A DNA stretch of 64,000 nucleotides from Pelodera strongyloides (taxonomy: Eukaryota; Nematoda; Chromadorea; Rhabditida; Rhabditidae): assembly GCA_036852015.1 (NCBI GenBank), contig JAANDG010000236.1, forward strand, positions 1 to 64,000, given 5' to 3'. The notes under the pieces were generated by a model. The model was not told the DNA's origin. It searched no databases and saw only the letters and a program-made list of their open reading frames with translations. A program made the position numbers and the translations under genes. Positions 47,901 through 60,600 of the stretch are shown here, piece by piece (the stretch's first letter is position 1; each line of letters opens with the position of its first letter).

Positions 47901-49325
47901 TGATGCACCCAAGACTTGATTAAGATTGAGCCATGCGTCAGTGGCAGACCGTAAAAAGCTGGCGTTACGAAAGCAATTAAATTTATACCGACCTTAGTAC
48001 CATGAGTCCAGCATTTTGGTAGAGGTGTTAACACTAAAACGGAGTTGGGTTTATGGCCACAATTGGGCTTCCAACTACAAATATTTCTTATTAGAGAGTG
48101 TTTTGATAAGGTATGGAACAATTTTGGTGACACTCTCTTCTTCTTATTAGAGCGCAAATTCCGATCCCTAGGTTAGTGATTGACACTAATACTCTAGTTC
48201 TTATCGTTTGCTCTTCTCCTTTTGGAATAGCTATGAAAGAGGAACTCTTTGTTAGTTTCAAATACTAACTATTTGTCTTCTTTAAATAAGCGATATTCTC
48301 AAAACTCGAGGGCACCTCTTAGGCCTTTCAAAAAAGAAAGAAAGAAATGCTAATATGGGTCATTTTGTCAAGCGAAAGCCCCCAAAGTAAAGCCTCTTCA
48401 CTTGTTGTGTTCTAAATGATGCCCTTGGGCATATTGTCATACTGTAAGAGATGAATCACTGCTTCGTGGCTATTTTTTCACATTTTTCGGACAAAAAAAC
48501 TCTTCCTATTTTGGAATTGGAAAGAATGGAACTACAAAAACACCGTATTCATCTTGAAATACTTTTGAAAGCATGCTTACAGCCCTCATTTGATGAAACT
48601 GGTACGTATTTACTACCATCCTTGGAAATGGATATTAAACGTTGCTGAGTTAGAAGCTCGCATTTCCGGAATGACTTGATGTTGAGCGTGAAATGGATAA
48701 TTACTGACGAATACATTAATTGACTGCCCATTATGGTAATACTCAACTTATGCCAACTTCCTTCCCGTCATAAGTTGAGCTCCTGCGTCAATTAATGAGC
48801 ACACCTGTACTTCCGACACATTTGAAAATTTGAAAAGTTAATCGGGAGACGTCTCTAACCTCAATTCACTTACACACTCGGTCTTTTTGCATAAGGATGT
48901 CGTTGTCTGTGGCTAATCACAATGCGCAACTTTTTTCGAATCATAAGCAATGGGCCGACATAAACCTGCAAATGATTGACTTTCCTAAATTTAAGCTAGA
49001 AATTAATAACAATAAAATAGTTATTGTCACATCCACAATGGGACACGTCAGCTTCGATAAACCATAAGGAGTTTCTCCTCCACAGCAATCTGTGCATAAG
49101 AATACTCGGGGCGGCAAATCTTGTTAACGGCCCGGCATGTGGGTCAGCGGACATAGGAAGATGCCTTCGTCAGTCAAATGTATATTTGCATTTCATAGTT
49201 TTGGTCAATGCATATACTCGAAGTAAGAACATATAAATTTTTGCACTCGGATTTCTTTCAGATGATATATAGCGCAAAGCAACGTGTATCTTTAATAAAT
49301 ATAGGATTCGTACTATAATTAATAG

Positions 49326-49385
49326 TATTTATCGAAACAGTTTTGCAATTTCTATAAACAGCATCGTCGTCTGCCATTAAAGACG
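49326..49385 (+). repeat. Dispersed repeat, copy B
   Basis: Partner of 44870-44929: TATTTATCGAAACAG then GCAATTTCTATAAAC and a CGTCGTCTGCCATTAAAG end. No coding potential seen in either copy. Confidence 0.7.
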
Positions 49386-50521
49386 TATGAAAAGGAGCAA
49401 TCGTTTTCCATGGGATTAAATGGTGTGCCTTTGGTTTTCCTTAATGGGTGGTATATCCACCCTAAGGGTGGCACTGGGGTGGAATTGGTGCCAGCTGCCC
49501 CATCTACTTACACCTTCACTTACGCAATCTTCCACACGCGCACAAGAAGCCAATCTGTTACCAGAATACTTAATGGTTTTCTTAAGCAGTCAACAATTTC
49601 TGGAGATTCTCTATTACGAGACTCTTCTCATTGAAAGTTTACTTTGGCAATGAATTAGAAAGAAATAAGAGGCTAGTTTTGTTGACAGCGCCTATCAAGT
49701 TTCCATCGCTCCAAATGATTGACGTGTTTATATGTCGTTTATGATATGTATATTACCATAGTTCAATAATCAGAAGACTCTCGGCAACATTACGGTTTCT
49801 GGCTTAGTTAGTAATTACATTTTCGACTAGTAAGGTTTCTCTCATAGTATACATTCAATACACTAATCTGTGCAACTGTAGTTTTCTCAACCTTCATTTT
49901 AGCATTATTGGAGAACGCAAATTTATAAAATCAATGACAAATCCAATCAAACTAAATACTAAATTAATCATTGGTGTGAGTACGAACTCACATAGCCTTC
50001 ATTTTCCCCTCGCTCGTACATCACTCTCTGTACGACTCTATATTGGTTTAAGGCCGTGTGTGCATGTCATGTTTATAATGAATTGCTTTCGATTCGAGTT
50101 CTTTAATAACCTGCCAGACACACAAGGCAAGTGGCGCGCCGAACGTTCCGCTTACCAACAGAAATACGATTGAAAAACCATCATTAATTACTCCCTTTTA
50201 TGATAACCAACCCATGGGAACAGCATGAACCCCTTAGATACCACAGCATATAGGACCGAGCGATTTCTTGTTCTCTAGTTTGCTTGTCCTTGAATAGCCA
50301 TATTGTGGAATCAAAAGACGCCGCAGTTCAGCAATATGTAAATACGTTTTGGTGTATTATGCCAGGCATGCAATTAGGAACTTAACGAACTCAAGTTCAT
50401 TGTTCACTCCCTGTCGTGCAATTTCTCCGTGTAATCCATCATTCGCACAGCTGGTTATAGTTGACGAATCGGCTGCGGCAATTTGCATTCGGTGGCTACG
50501 TGATGACAGTAGTTAAACCTT

Positions 50522-50577
50522 AAAGTAGTTTTCTTTATTAAACTTTGTAAAGTAGTTTTCTTTATTAAACTTTGTAA
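50522..50577. repeat. Tandem duplication of a 27-29 bp unit
   Basis: The unit AAAGTAGTTTTCTTTATTAA plus ACTTTGT occurs twice in direct succession without mismatches, so it is a recent duplication. Confidence 0.9.
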
Positions 50578-51655
50578 TCAAAATTTGCTCACTTATTTTC
50601 AACTGAAGGCGACTAAAGGGGCACTAAATGTATTATTTGCTGTCCATATGCATTTTTAAAATGTAATTCCAGTGGGCTTTTATCCTCATCTCTTTTAACG
50701 TGTTCTCTATTGCTTATAATAGAATCAACAACATCTGCTCATTGTTATTGTTCGCCATTCTCTTAAAGATCTACGACGAAAAAAGTTTATTAGTGAAACA
50801 AAAGACGAATAGACTGAAGAAATGTTACACACATTTAGATTGCATGTGACTTTGGTTTGTTTGCTAAAGATTGAGCACTTTCTTGGAATCACTTTCCGGC
50901 AACCGCGCCGATTACCATTTAGTATTAATATTCCGTTCCCGAAATATTGTAGCACTTCGTAAAGCGGCGATAATTTATCAGAACTGATAGGAGAACGATA
51001 TTTCAATATCGTTCTCTGCAGGACTCGAGTACCGATTGTGCTTGGTTGATCCTTTTGATGTCTCTTTTTTGAACACTGCAAATACGCCCGGAACCCTGGA
51101 TAGCAAGCAGTCACAGCTCAGCTCAGACACTGCAAGCTAACAAGGAGTATTCCTATAAATCTGATTATTCGGCAGACTTCATACCTCCCCATTATATCAA
51201 TCCATTGCTCTGTCTTATTCTGTTCTAGCCACCTACCGATTAAAACTTGTGCTAGGTAGACATTTTTTCATAGTATGTGTTTATAATCATGTCTGTTGCG
51301 TGAAATCTAACCATCTGATTCGGGTTTGGTGCTGATCGAGGTGTGCCGGTCAAAAACGGAGCTCTCCTAAAATAAAAGAAATCAAACTCATCGAAATGGA
51401 CCACTGATCGGTCGCTGGACGTATTCAGTTGAGCCAAAGAGATAAGATACACTCAAGTTCAATCACTAAGATTGTCAACATAAACCATAGACGTCCGCAA
51501 CACAAGTGAGACCGCTCATTTGTTCTATTTATTCATTGCATTAAGTTGATTAGTAAAGTGCATTCTACTCCACAAGTCTGACCAACACAGAACTTCAGTT
51601 GCCAACAAGGCACATATTCCTATTTTGCTACAACATATAAATATATTAGTTAATC

Positions 51656-54600
51656 ATGCTAAGAAGTCCAAAGAAGAAAACGTCAGAGTCCCGAAGAAGT
51701 GAGTTGCTTTCTGTACATTTAATGTCTCCTATGAGCAATGTGCTTTGAAACTCAATGTTATTTTCCCCAAAAATGAGTATGTACCATACTCCAGCCAAAC
51801 CATGCACCATCTAGCCATCTACCGTATTCCTTTCCCCAAATAGTACATTTGTCAAGTGCGCACATAGATGTGATTTTGAAACTAGCAAAAAGCGCTGCTT
51901 TTCATGAGTTTTCTCCGCTCAATTTGCTCAAGAGATAATAAACGGAAGGATAGTGTGAAAAGTGTAGACTTTACTCATTTATCACTTCACTACGAGGGTG
52001 ATACCACCATAATGACGACCATTTGTCACCAATTGATATTTTAAGGGCGAAAAGTACATCGCACTTGATAGTTCTTTTCTTTTATTTGGTGGCTCGAGTT
52101 GTCTGCCGGGAAATATCGCAAATACATAAATGAAACAACTGTGTTGTAATATCATAACATTACCTGAATTCACCTAATTATAAAAGGCTTCTAGAAGAGT
52201 TCCCAGACTTTATTCTAGCAACATACTGCGGCTTAATGTTTGAGTTTGGACTGGCTACAATGAAATTGCGTCACTTTACTAGATTGGTCTCCCGTCCACC
52301 ATTGGGGTATATGATTTGGTACTTGCCATATATTGGAGTGGTCCATGGGAAAGGGTTCCCTTGTTATTCGAGCCCACCAATTCAACGCTTGAACCAGTAG
52401 ACTAGTGGAGGACACCCAATAATCTATTAGTCAGTACAATTAAATATTAATCCTGTTGCAATAGCATTTCTTTAATGTTATGGTGCATAGGACTAATTGG
52501 TGCATCAGAATATTATAATCAAAAAAGCACAGCGACGGGAGCCCGCATATATGTATACATTGTTCATTTCTCTTCGACAATACGTATAAACTATATAGCA
52601 CAGATCCGTTGTTCGTCTCGTTTGCGTGTTTATAGCGGGTCATTGCCGAGAGTTGGCTTTTCAACAAAGCGGTAGCCGTCAGTGTTTGTTAACATCTGCA
52701 CATTATGCTCCCCTTTTTATGCGCATATGTGCCAAAATATCCGGAAAGCTTTGTTTACGAGCCAAACGGACGACAGTCATCGAGTTACACAGTATGCAAT
52801 TGTTTTACGTCTGTATTATTTACACATATCTGTATTCCTATTCACAATACATTAGATGTTTCCTTGTTGTAAGCTGAAAAGTTCAACCCTTTGAACCAGC
52901 TTTGCTTTGCAGGAACTCGGACTTTTTTCTTTACAAATTCTCGCTTCACACTCAACCCAAAGTCCTTTTAGGACACAAATGTCTCCATTGTTTATAGAAA
53001 TGAATCAAGTTCAAGGTGAAGGCGGCGTAAAAAGAACGACGTTTTTCATAACTAAACAGCCCAACTGGTGAAAAGCATTATTAATTTTTAGGCTCTTTAT
53101 GGAAGCACATATCATGTTGGTGAACTAACTAACTCTCCCTTTAAACTCCCTTTAATATAACAAACAGTTCTCATTTGCGGGGATACGAGTGTTTTTGCGC
53201 AAGAATTACTTTGTCCCTCGAAACAAATATTAAGCATTTGCAGCCCACACCCTTAAAAGCAATTTAGTCGAATCGGTAAATTCGTGCGTAAATCATCACC
53301 TATTAATTGGACGATCGTTTTCCCACAGAAAACCGACTATTTGCTTTCAAAAGCACCAATTTGTGACTTTTTTTCAACTTTTCTCACTTTCGCGCGCTGA
53401 AAACATCTCTGGCAGTTTTTGCATACATTTGCCTTGTATGATGGTTTTAGAAAATATTGTTATTCCACTTCAGCCAGAACAACATCTGCACATAAGGAAT
53501 GTGCCCCTAACTGCGCAAGTTTCCTCATAACGATTGTGCTAGATAATAGTTGTATAAGACTGATCTATTTTGACAGTTGAAAGCGGAGTAGCGTTCCCTT
53601 GTTACTGCAGGCGAAGGACTGATGTGAAAGTTCCATGTATATGATATTATTGCCACCAGTATGCATTATCTTATGTTGCTTACGACTGCTAACTGTTTTA
53701 CATAATACAGTACTGAGGTGGTCCTATGTGTATTTCTTGCGAAGATCGCTATTCACTAAAATTCGTCAAAATTTTAATGAAAATGATAAAAAAACTATCT
53801 GTAAGTGCAAAATTGAATGTTTATTAGAGCGAGGTTATGCATAGCGTTGTTCCCAAACTACGTCTTCACATCGTTCTTATTATGTAGGATGTTCCTAGTC
53901 TATGTTCTCTTTCACTATCCGCTACTTAATCAAACCGATTCAATCAGATTCTATTTGTTCATCGGATAAATGTGTTTTCCGCGTGTTTCTTTTTGTGCAA
54001 ACATAATGCATGATAGATCCCCTTATCTCGTGGTGCACAAGGTTTGTATTGAGAGCGGCCAATGTATACAAAAGAAAAGCTGTTTGAAAAACCTTGATTC
54101 GGGAGATCAAAGACCCACTTGTTTTATACTCGTTCTGATGACTGATTTAACTTACTGTGATCAACAGCAGTGATACTTACTAAGTGACGTCTCGTGTTTT
54201 ACCAAAGACCGGAATATAAGTTGCTCCAATAATCTGCTCCACTTTGGCGATGATTTAGCGATGACAACGCAAAGTAAGACAAAGGTCGCAATGAATATAT
54301 AAACATTCAAGTACAGTATCTATGTTCCGCTCCTATTTCGAGTTCTTTACAACTCTTTTACGTCTCGTGCCGCGTTACGTGTGCTCCGGTTGTCGGTGAT
54401 CCGCCTTACGCGGAAAAAACCTGAAGTGTTCTTATTTGTGTCGATGGCGGGTGGCGTTGTTGGTTTTAGAACACAAGAACACCGAGGCAGTGACCGGTCT
54501 GTCTAACACGCGCAAGGTGCAGATACTGATCCGGCACCGATTCAGTGGTTTGTTCTATTCACTTATTAACGCTTATTAAAATCAAACCGCTGACTACGTT

Positions 54601-57600
54601 TGTCTACTATAATCGTGACAGGATAAAGCAACAATTGCAGTATTCCGTGCAAAGTGTGTACGAGTACAACTTGTCCTCGAACAAATTCTAACCATAAAAA
54701 TATCATAATAATGCGCGATAAAATATGAGCACTGTTTGATATGTTGACACGAAACATCCTGTCTGTTCCAACAAGTGTATACCATTCTACCACTCAAATG
54801 GTACCACTACGTGTTTGTAGACAAACATAGAACGCATGTTGGAGCACCTTTTCTAGTATTATTCACGGGATACCTCGCAAAACTAGATTTCATTTATTTC
54901 ATAACTGTTTCACAGTTGTAAAGAGTGTAGATTGTTCAAAACAACAAAATTCTTAATTTCTCCTGCCTTGCTTCAAAGATCATTACGAGAGAGAAACTCT
55001 CCTATCCTTTGTGGCAGGCTCTGTTTCGGTTGTTGCGCATCTATAGAGTAAGAACTACATAACCATATTAACTTTCGAGGTCAAATGATACACCGAATTT
55101 CATAAAGAAACTAGTACCCGTAACAAAGCTTTGCAGGCCATAGATTATGTGACAACGTTTTCCATGCAGCAAGGTGTAGCAAAATCCTGTGTCCAAAATC
55201 TAATTTTCCCTTTGCGCTTCTTTTCGTCATTTTTTTCAGAAGCCTTCTGAAATAGAATCGCCTCCTAATTTAAATTCAATTCGTTCAATTTTAGCCTATC
55301 AAGTTACATGTATGCAAAATACAGTAAGAATCAGAACCGTTTTTTGCTCAATGTAATATGAAACTATGCATCAAATCAGATTTCATATACTGTACTATGA
55401 AAGGGAAAGTAATTTTTGCAAGTTTCTTTATGACTCTCAGAAACAAGTCCCTACATATAATTTTTTTTTTGCGTTGTTGGGCTGGTTTTGAACCAAATAA
55501 GATAATAATCTTCAACACAACACTCAAAGCCGGCTGAAACAAGACAGGCATTATATTGATGTTTTGAGGTTTATATCTTAATTTATTTGTTTTTCATCTA
55601 CTAGATGACAAGTGCAGGAAACTTATCTTGCTTTCTTACTATTTCTTTACACTTCCTATCGTGGGCGGAATTTTCCACATGTTTATAGTAAATCCCGGCA
55701 GTGAGTTTATTGAAACACCAAATGGACTCACCAAACCTCCATTTCTCTCACAGCTTATTAGCTGTCAAAATTACCAACAATCTGCGAGGATTTGAGGATT
55801 TGTGCCTATTCAGGTCAGATTGGTTATGCCAATTCTCCGGCAGTTTACATGTGATGAAGCGAAAGTTCACGAAAACTTTCAAAATGCTGTATTGCTACTT
55901 TAAAGTGATTATGCTACGGTGTGTTACATTATGATGTTCAAAGATCATACAAAGTTATGTATTTCACTTGCGTTGGGAATAGGTACCAATTGGGGTATTC
56001 CCTAGATCACCATAGATCATTTGTAAATAATCAGCCGGTACCCAACCCTTTGTTCCTTTCAGTTTTTTCCCTTTGCTCCGTGAGATACGCCGTCTAGCTG
56101 TTAATAACCACTTGGCACTTAGAATTGGGGTACTGCGGTTATGCCCGCCCATTAGGTGCACTGTTATTAAATGATCACTACCGCTTTAGTCGCATGCAAC
56201 TGGTATTGAGCCCTTAAGCAGCACCGCTCTCTGCGAGCAACAGTCCATTATTCACGGACAACTGAGCAAGCACATTCGTTCGAGTACTATTTTCGCTTTC
56301 GATGACATTTCCTCTTTGTTTTTGTTCAGGAGAGTAATTATTACAATTTTCCATCGCAACTCTCTTCAGAAAGTTTTCCTTTCTCTCTGATTTTGACCAC
56401 GTTTTCGGAATTATTGCAAAGAGAGAGGGACATCTATTTACTTGCGACTTTGATCTTTACTTACTTAGAGAGAAAAGCGAAACTTACGAAAGGAAGTGTC
56501 GATTTCAACAAATAGTGTTTCTACTTAGAGACCGGTAAACGTCCATCGCTTTTGTTTGTGGAATCAGCTGCTTTTGCTGAGTTTCTATGAACTGTCCGTA
56601 TCATTTTATCCCATCACTTTTTCTTCTTCTTGTCGTGTCGTTTCCTAGAAACACCGTACTATGCAAATTTGGCGTTCGTCTTGACAGCAGTAATTTGGAA
56701 TCCTTCAAACGCTGATTGCACTCTTGCAGTAAAGGGAAATGAGGATTTGTGCAGACAAAAACAACCAAATATACTAAGTACTTAAAAGCACACACGATAC
56801 ATGTATATCATTTTTTTTACTATTCTACGTGCTAACACGATTTAGGCACGGAAAACATTCCAACGCGATTCCTACCTAGCTCTTGTCTTACTTATTTTCA
56901 AACGTGTCCATTGTGTCTATTCTCGTGAATGCTCTCGCTCTTTTCATTCATAATACAAAGAGGGCAGTCTGGGGCACAGCGGTTTGTTAACAATTCATAA
57001 AGTAGTTGTCGGAAAGCAACTTATGGAGTTCCTGTTAGTTTACTTTTTTGATGATGTTTTCATGACTTTGATTATGTAACGACAAAACAAATAGTTACAA
57101 AGAATGATGCCTTCGTTTCTTGCAACTTGATGTTATTTTATTTTCAAATTCCTGAGCCACTCTCCTTGCTAAATAACTAATTTGGTCTTCCATTCGACAT
57201 GTCGTTCCTTCCTCGTCTGAGGTGTTGTCAAAGGGTATGTGACCGATTAATCGCCTTCATTCCCCATGTAAATTGACACTCGTTCTCGCCTCACCTAAAT
57301 GACCTCGCGCATAATAAGTGTAAAAAATTTGAATGTTCCTCATCTTATACGACATGGAGAAAATGTTTGCTCCTAGGGTACAGTAGCTATGAAATACTAA
57401 AATTAACAGTGATTAAATATCAATTTAATGGTTCGTAGGCATTCATTTGTACATAGAACTTCTATTATGATTGAGGAAACTCCGCACTTAGCTTCATAGA
57501 TTTCTGTATAATGTGTCACTTTATTTATTCTTCATTTTTGTATTTGTGCTACTGTTGACTGTTGCTTTACTCGACAAAACTGTACGTTGCATATATTTTT

Positions 57601-60600
57601 CTCATGAATTTTATGTGTGCGTAATAAATTATTATTATTATTATATTATTAATCCTCTTAGCTGTTCGATTCTTGCTCTGTTGGAAGCAAGGCTCGTGCT
57701 TGTCGGCTACTGTTTCAGCGAGTCTAGAGGGACTCGATTATCTCCTTCATCCCACTTTAGTTTATTCTGTAGTGTCTTCAGACGACTGTCGGTATCCCCT
57801 TTTTTGGTGTCCTCACACTGCCATTGTCTATGGTCAAGTGCCTACATAATGAGTCTCGCCCTTCGCTGCAATGAATGAACTGTAGCCGGTCAAGGATGCG
57901 TTCCCCTTGTTAATTCCCTGTGTTCTTTCCCCTGCCTCATCCCTCTGATTGTACCCCACACATTGGGAATTCGGAATCAGAATTGTTCTTCTCTCTCTAA
58001 TGAGTGAAGACATACACAATTGGATGCGGGACCACCTCCCCTTTTGGAAGTTCCCGCCCACTACAACACTCAACGATGGACCTAAGGGAAGACAACGCTT
58101 CTAACAGAAACCCCTTAAAGGCTACATTAAGATCACAACTTACTTGTTTACTTTCACTGAATTATTTTCAAATTTTGAATTCATTTAAGCTGCATTCTAC
58201 TTAACTCTTGTTGTCTACTCATGGAACGCTTAGCCTTGACACTCTTATTACATGTGGAGTTGGGTCAAAAGATCGTTTCCATTGGAACAGTTCCACCTTA
58301 AATTCTCACGCTCCCGCACAGCAGGTGGCGGGTGCTAAGTCGCCATTCTTTGTCATTGCGACAGGCAATTCCTCTGAAGAACACATCTTCCCAAAGGAAA
58401 GTGAAAACCTGTGAACAACACAATTCAATTGAATACATTCGGCAAGCTACGAGATCTCGATTGCACATAAACATTTTTTTACTCCTGCCGACGCCGCTGC
58501 GAAATAGACATTACATTTTTCATGATCACGCATTCTTTTTTGTTTGCTTGCAGTTTGTAGTTTCTCAGCATCCACTGCATATTTGCATAATTGTTTATCT
58601 TGTGTATTTAAATAGTTGCATCATAAATAATTTCGTGTTATTCAAGGTCTGTAAGCATTAGTATTTGCTAGTCTGCCACTTGAGTAAGTGTTAACTCTTA
58701 CACTTCCTTCCACTATTAGTAATAAGGTCATCTTAGTGTGCTAGTATATTCCCAACGGGTGTTCGTAGGGGCGGTTCTTGCAACCTTGTATAAACACTTT
58801 ACCTCGATGCACCTACCCAGGAAAGGTTAACTGAATTTTTCTTCGACATATCCTAAGCAATATGTCTGTATGACAATCAACGTGCAAATCTTTGTGTTTG
58901 AAATGGCGTTCAAAAAGTTCATTGGTATCTTGGCCTAGTGCTCTGCTATGCAATTCCTGGGACCATTGTCAAATATTAGTACTCTCCCTAGTGTCCCATT
59001 CAGAAAAGTGTCCTTTGTTTAGAACAACCAAAACCAATTCCTTCCAACAAGCACCTCAATGCATTATTATAATATGACATTTTTAGCAGATCTGCGATAT
59101 ACATATGTAGCTAGCTGTATATTGTTTCCTAACAATATATAACGAACACGCCCGAAAGTTAAAGTGACAAATGTTTCACATTTGTCTTCAGTAACCTAGG
59201 TGCTAATTGCGTGCCAGCTTCCTGCCAACGATCTGCCATTTAACCAATAGCTCTGTCACCTTCCTTTCTGTATCTCTATTCACAAAGCACTTCCGATCAC
59301 GTTTTCACGCAACTTTTATTTATTCCTTCCAACAAAGTGCTTGGTTTCGGGAGCGTGCGCACTTTGTCACAATGTATAATACATGCGATTCGACCCCCCA
59401 AAACGGCACTGCGTTTTGCAATGAACTCGAATTCAGAAACAGCGAACAGTGCAAATAGAAGCCATTGTGTTATAGTATGTTCGGTAATTTAGTATCTGCC
59501 GAGAACTATTGTGAAAATCTCTGGGTTGATTGACGTTTATTAGCTTGTTAGTTTGCCAACCAATTAGCAGAAGTACGTTCTTGAGCTTAAACTTTGAAGT
59601 ACATAACACCCTCGCCTACATTCCACAATGTTTCCATAGCAATGTATGATAAATAGTCTAATCAGTGGTCGAAGAGCTACAATTACATAATCAGGCAACC
59701 AATTCATGAATGTTACAAATTTTGAAGCGTATATTTTATAACATCATCTGTTGCATGCACCTTTTCGGTAATCATGCTCATATGTTTCCTTAAGTTGCAG
59801 TAAAAAGGTAGTGGTTCAACCTGGATGTATATCTATAGTACTGTACTGTGCTTATAACTGAAACGTGCCATGCGCGACAAATTGCGTGGAGTGCCAGCCA
59901 AACGCCTCTTTTTGCGTGCCCGAAGCATCATTTATGGGCGTGTTAAGCGTCTGTCAGTTTCCGCATTCTCGGTCATTCACTATACTATCCCCACGTTACA
60001 TGTAATCTACTCCTCTACCTTAGTAATATCTGTTGTTGCTTGTTATAAGCTACTAGATAGTAATCATATGTAGTGAGCCTTTGCCTTATTCCACTAAATG
60101 CATAACACCACACTGGAATAGTCTCTATAAAGTTCTTCCAAACCCGCAGAGTCCCCGAGCACAAAGAAAAAGGACACACTTACTGAGGCCCATTGTCTGT
60201 TTTCTTTGCAGAGTTTTCCATACTAAACAGTTAACCATCTTCAGATTGGGGTCACATTACTGCGCATTGTTTTGAGATTTATGGTTTTGAAGAGGTTGGC
60301 CGGTAACACAGCCGTTGTTGGCACACTGATGAATTACAACTGTGCAGCCAGAATCATATTTGCATATAAAAGTCCGGTAAACATTGTATTTAGACATGTG
60401 TTACTAAAAAAAGAGTACAATACTATTTATGTTAAATTCGTGGTTTTCAGTTTTCACATGTTCTCTTAGATCAAAAGAGCATTCGTAATTGACACTCTGA
60501 TGGGAATTACTTATACCCTTTAAATAAATAAGAATGTAGCATAATCTTTTCCATGCCTCAATATCTGTTTACTCGAATAGGACGTAGCTGAATTTAGCTT

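Larger units (their letters stand above)
40361..51590. other. Gene-poor 11-kb stretch
   Basis: No exon chain with splice signals, phase and family similarity was found. It holds a pair of dispersed 60-bp repeats (44870 and 49326), adjacent palindromes at 43860-43893, a foldback with TAACATGGTTAAC words near 45103-45136, and a tandem duplication at 50522-50577. GC-richer patches near 47480-47880 and 49430-49510 do not decode into a recognisable protein on either strand. Confidence 0.5.

Noticed and set aside
50725..51114. 129-codon minus-strand open frame
   Set aside because: It depends on a GTG start, and its Cys/Ser/Arg-rich sequence shows no domain.
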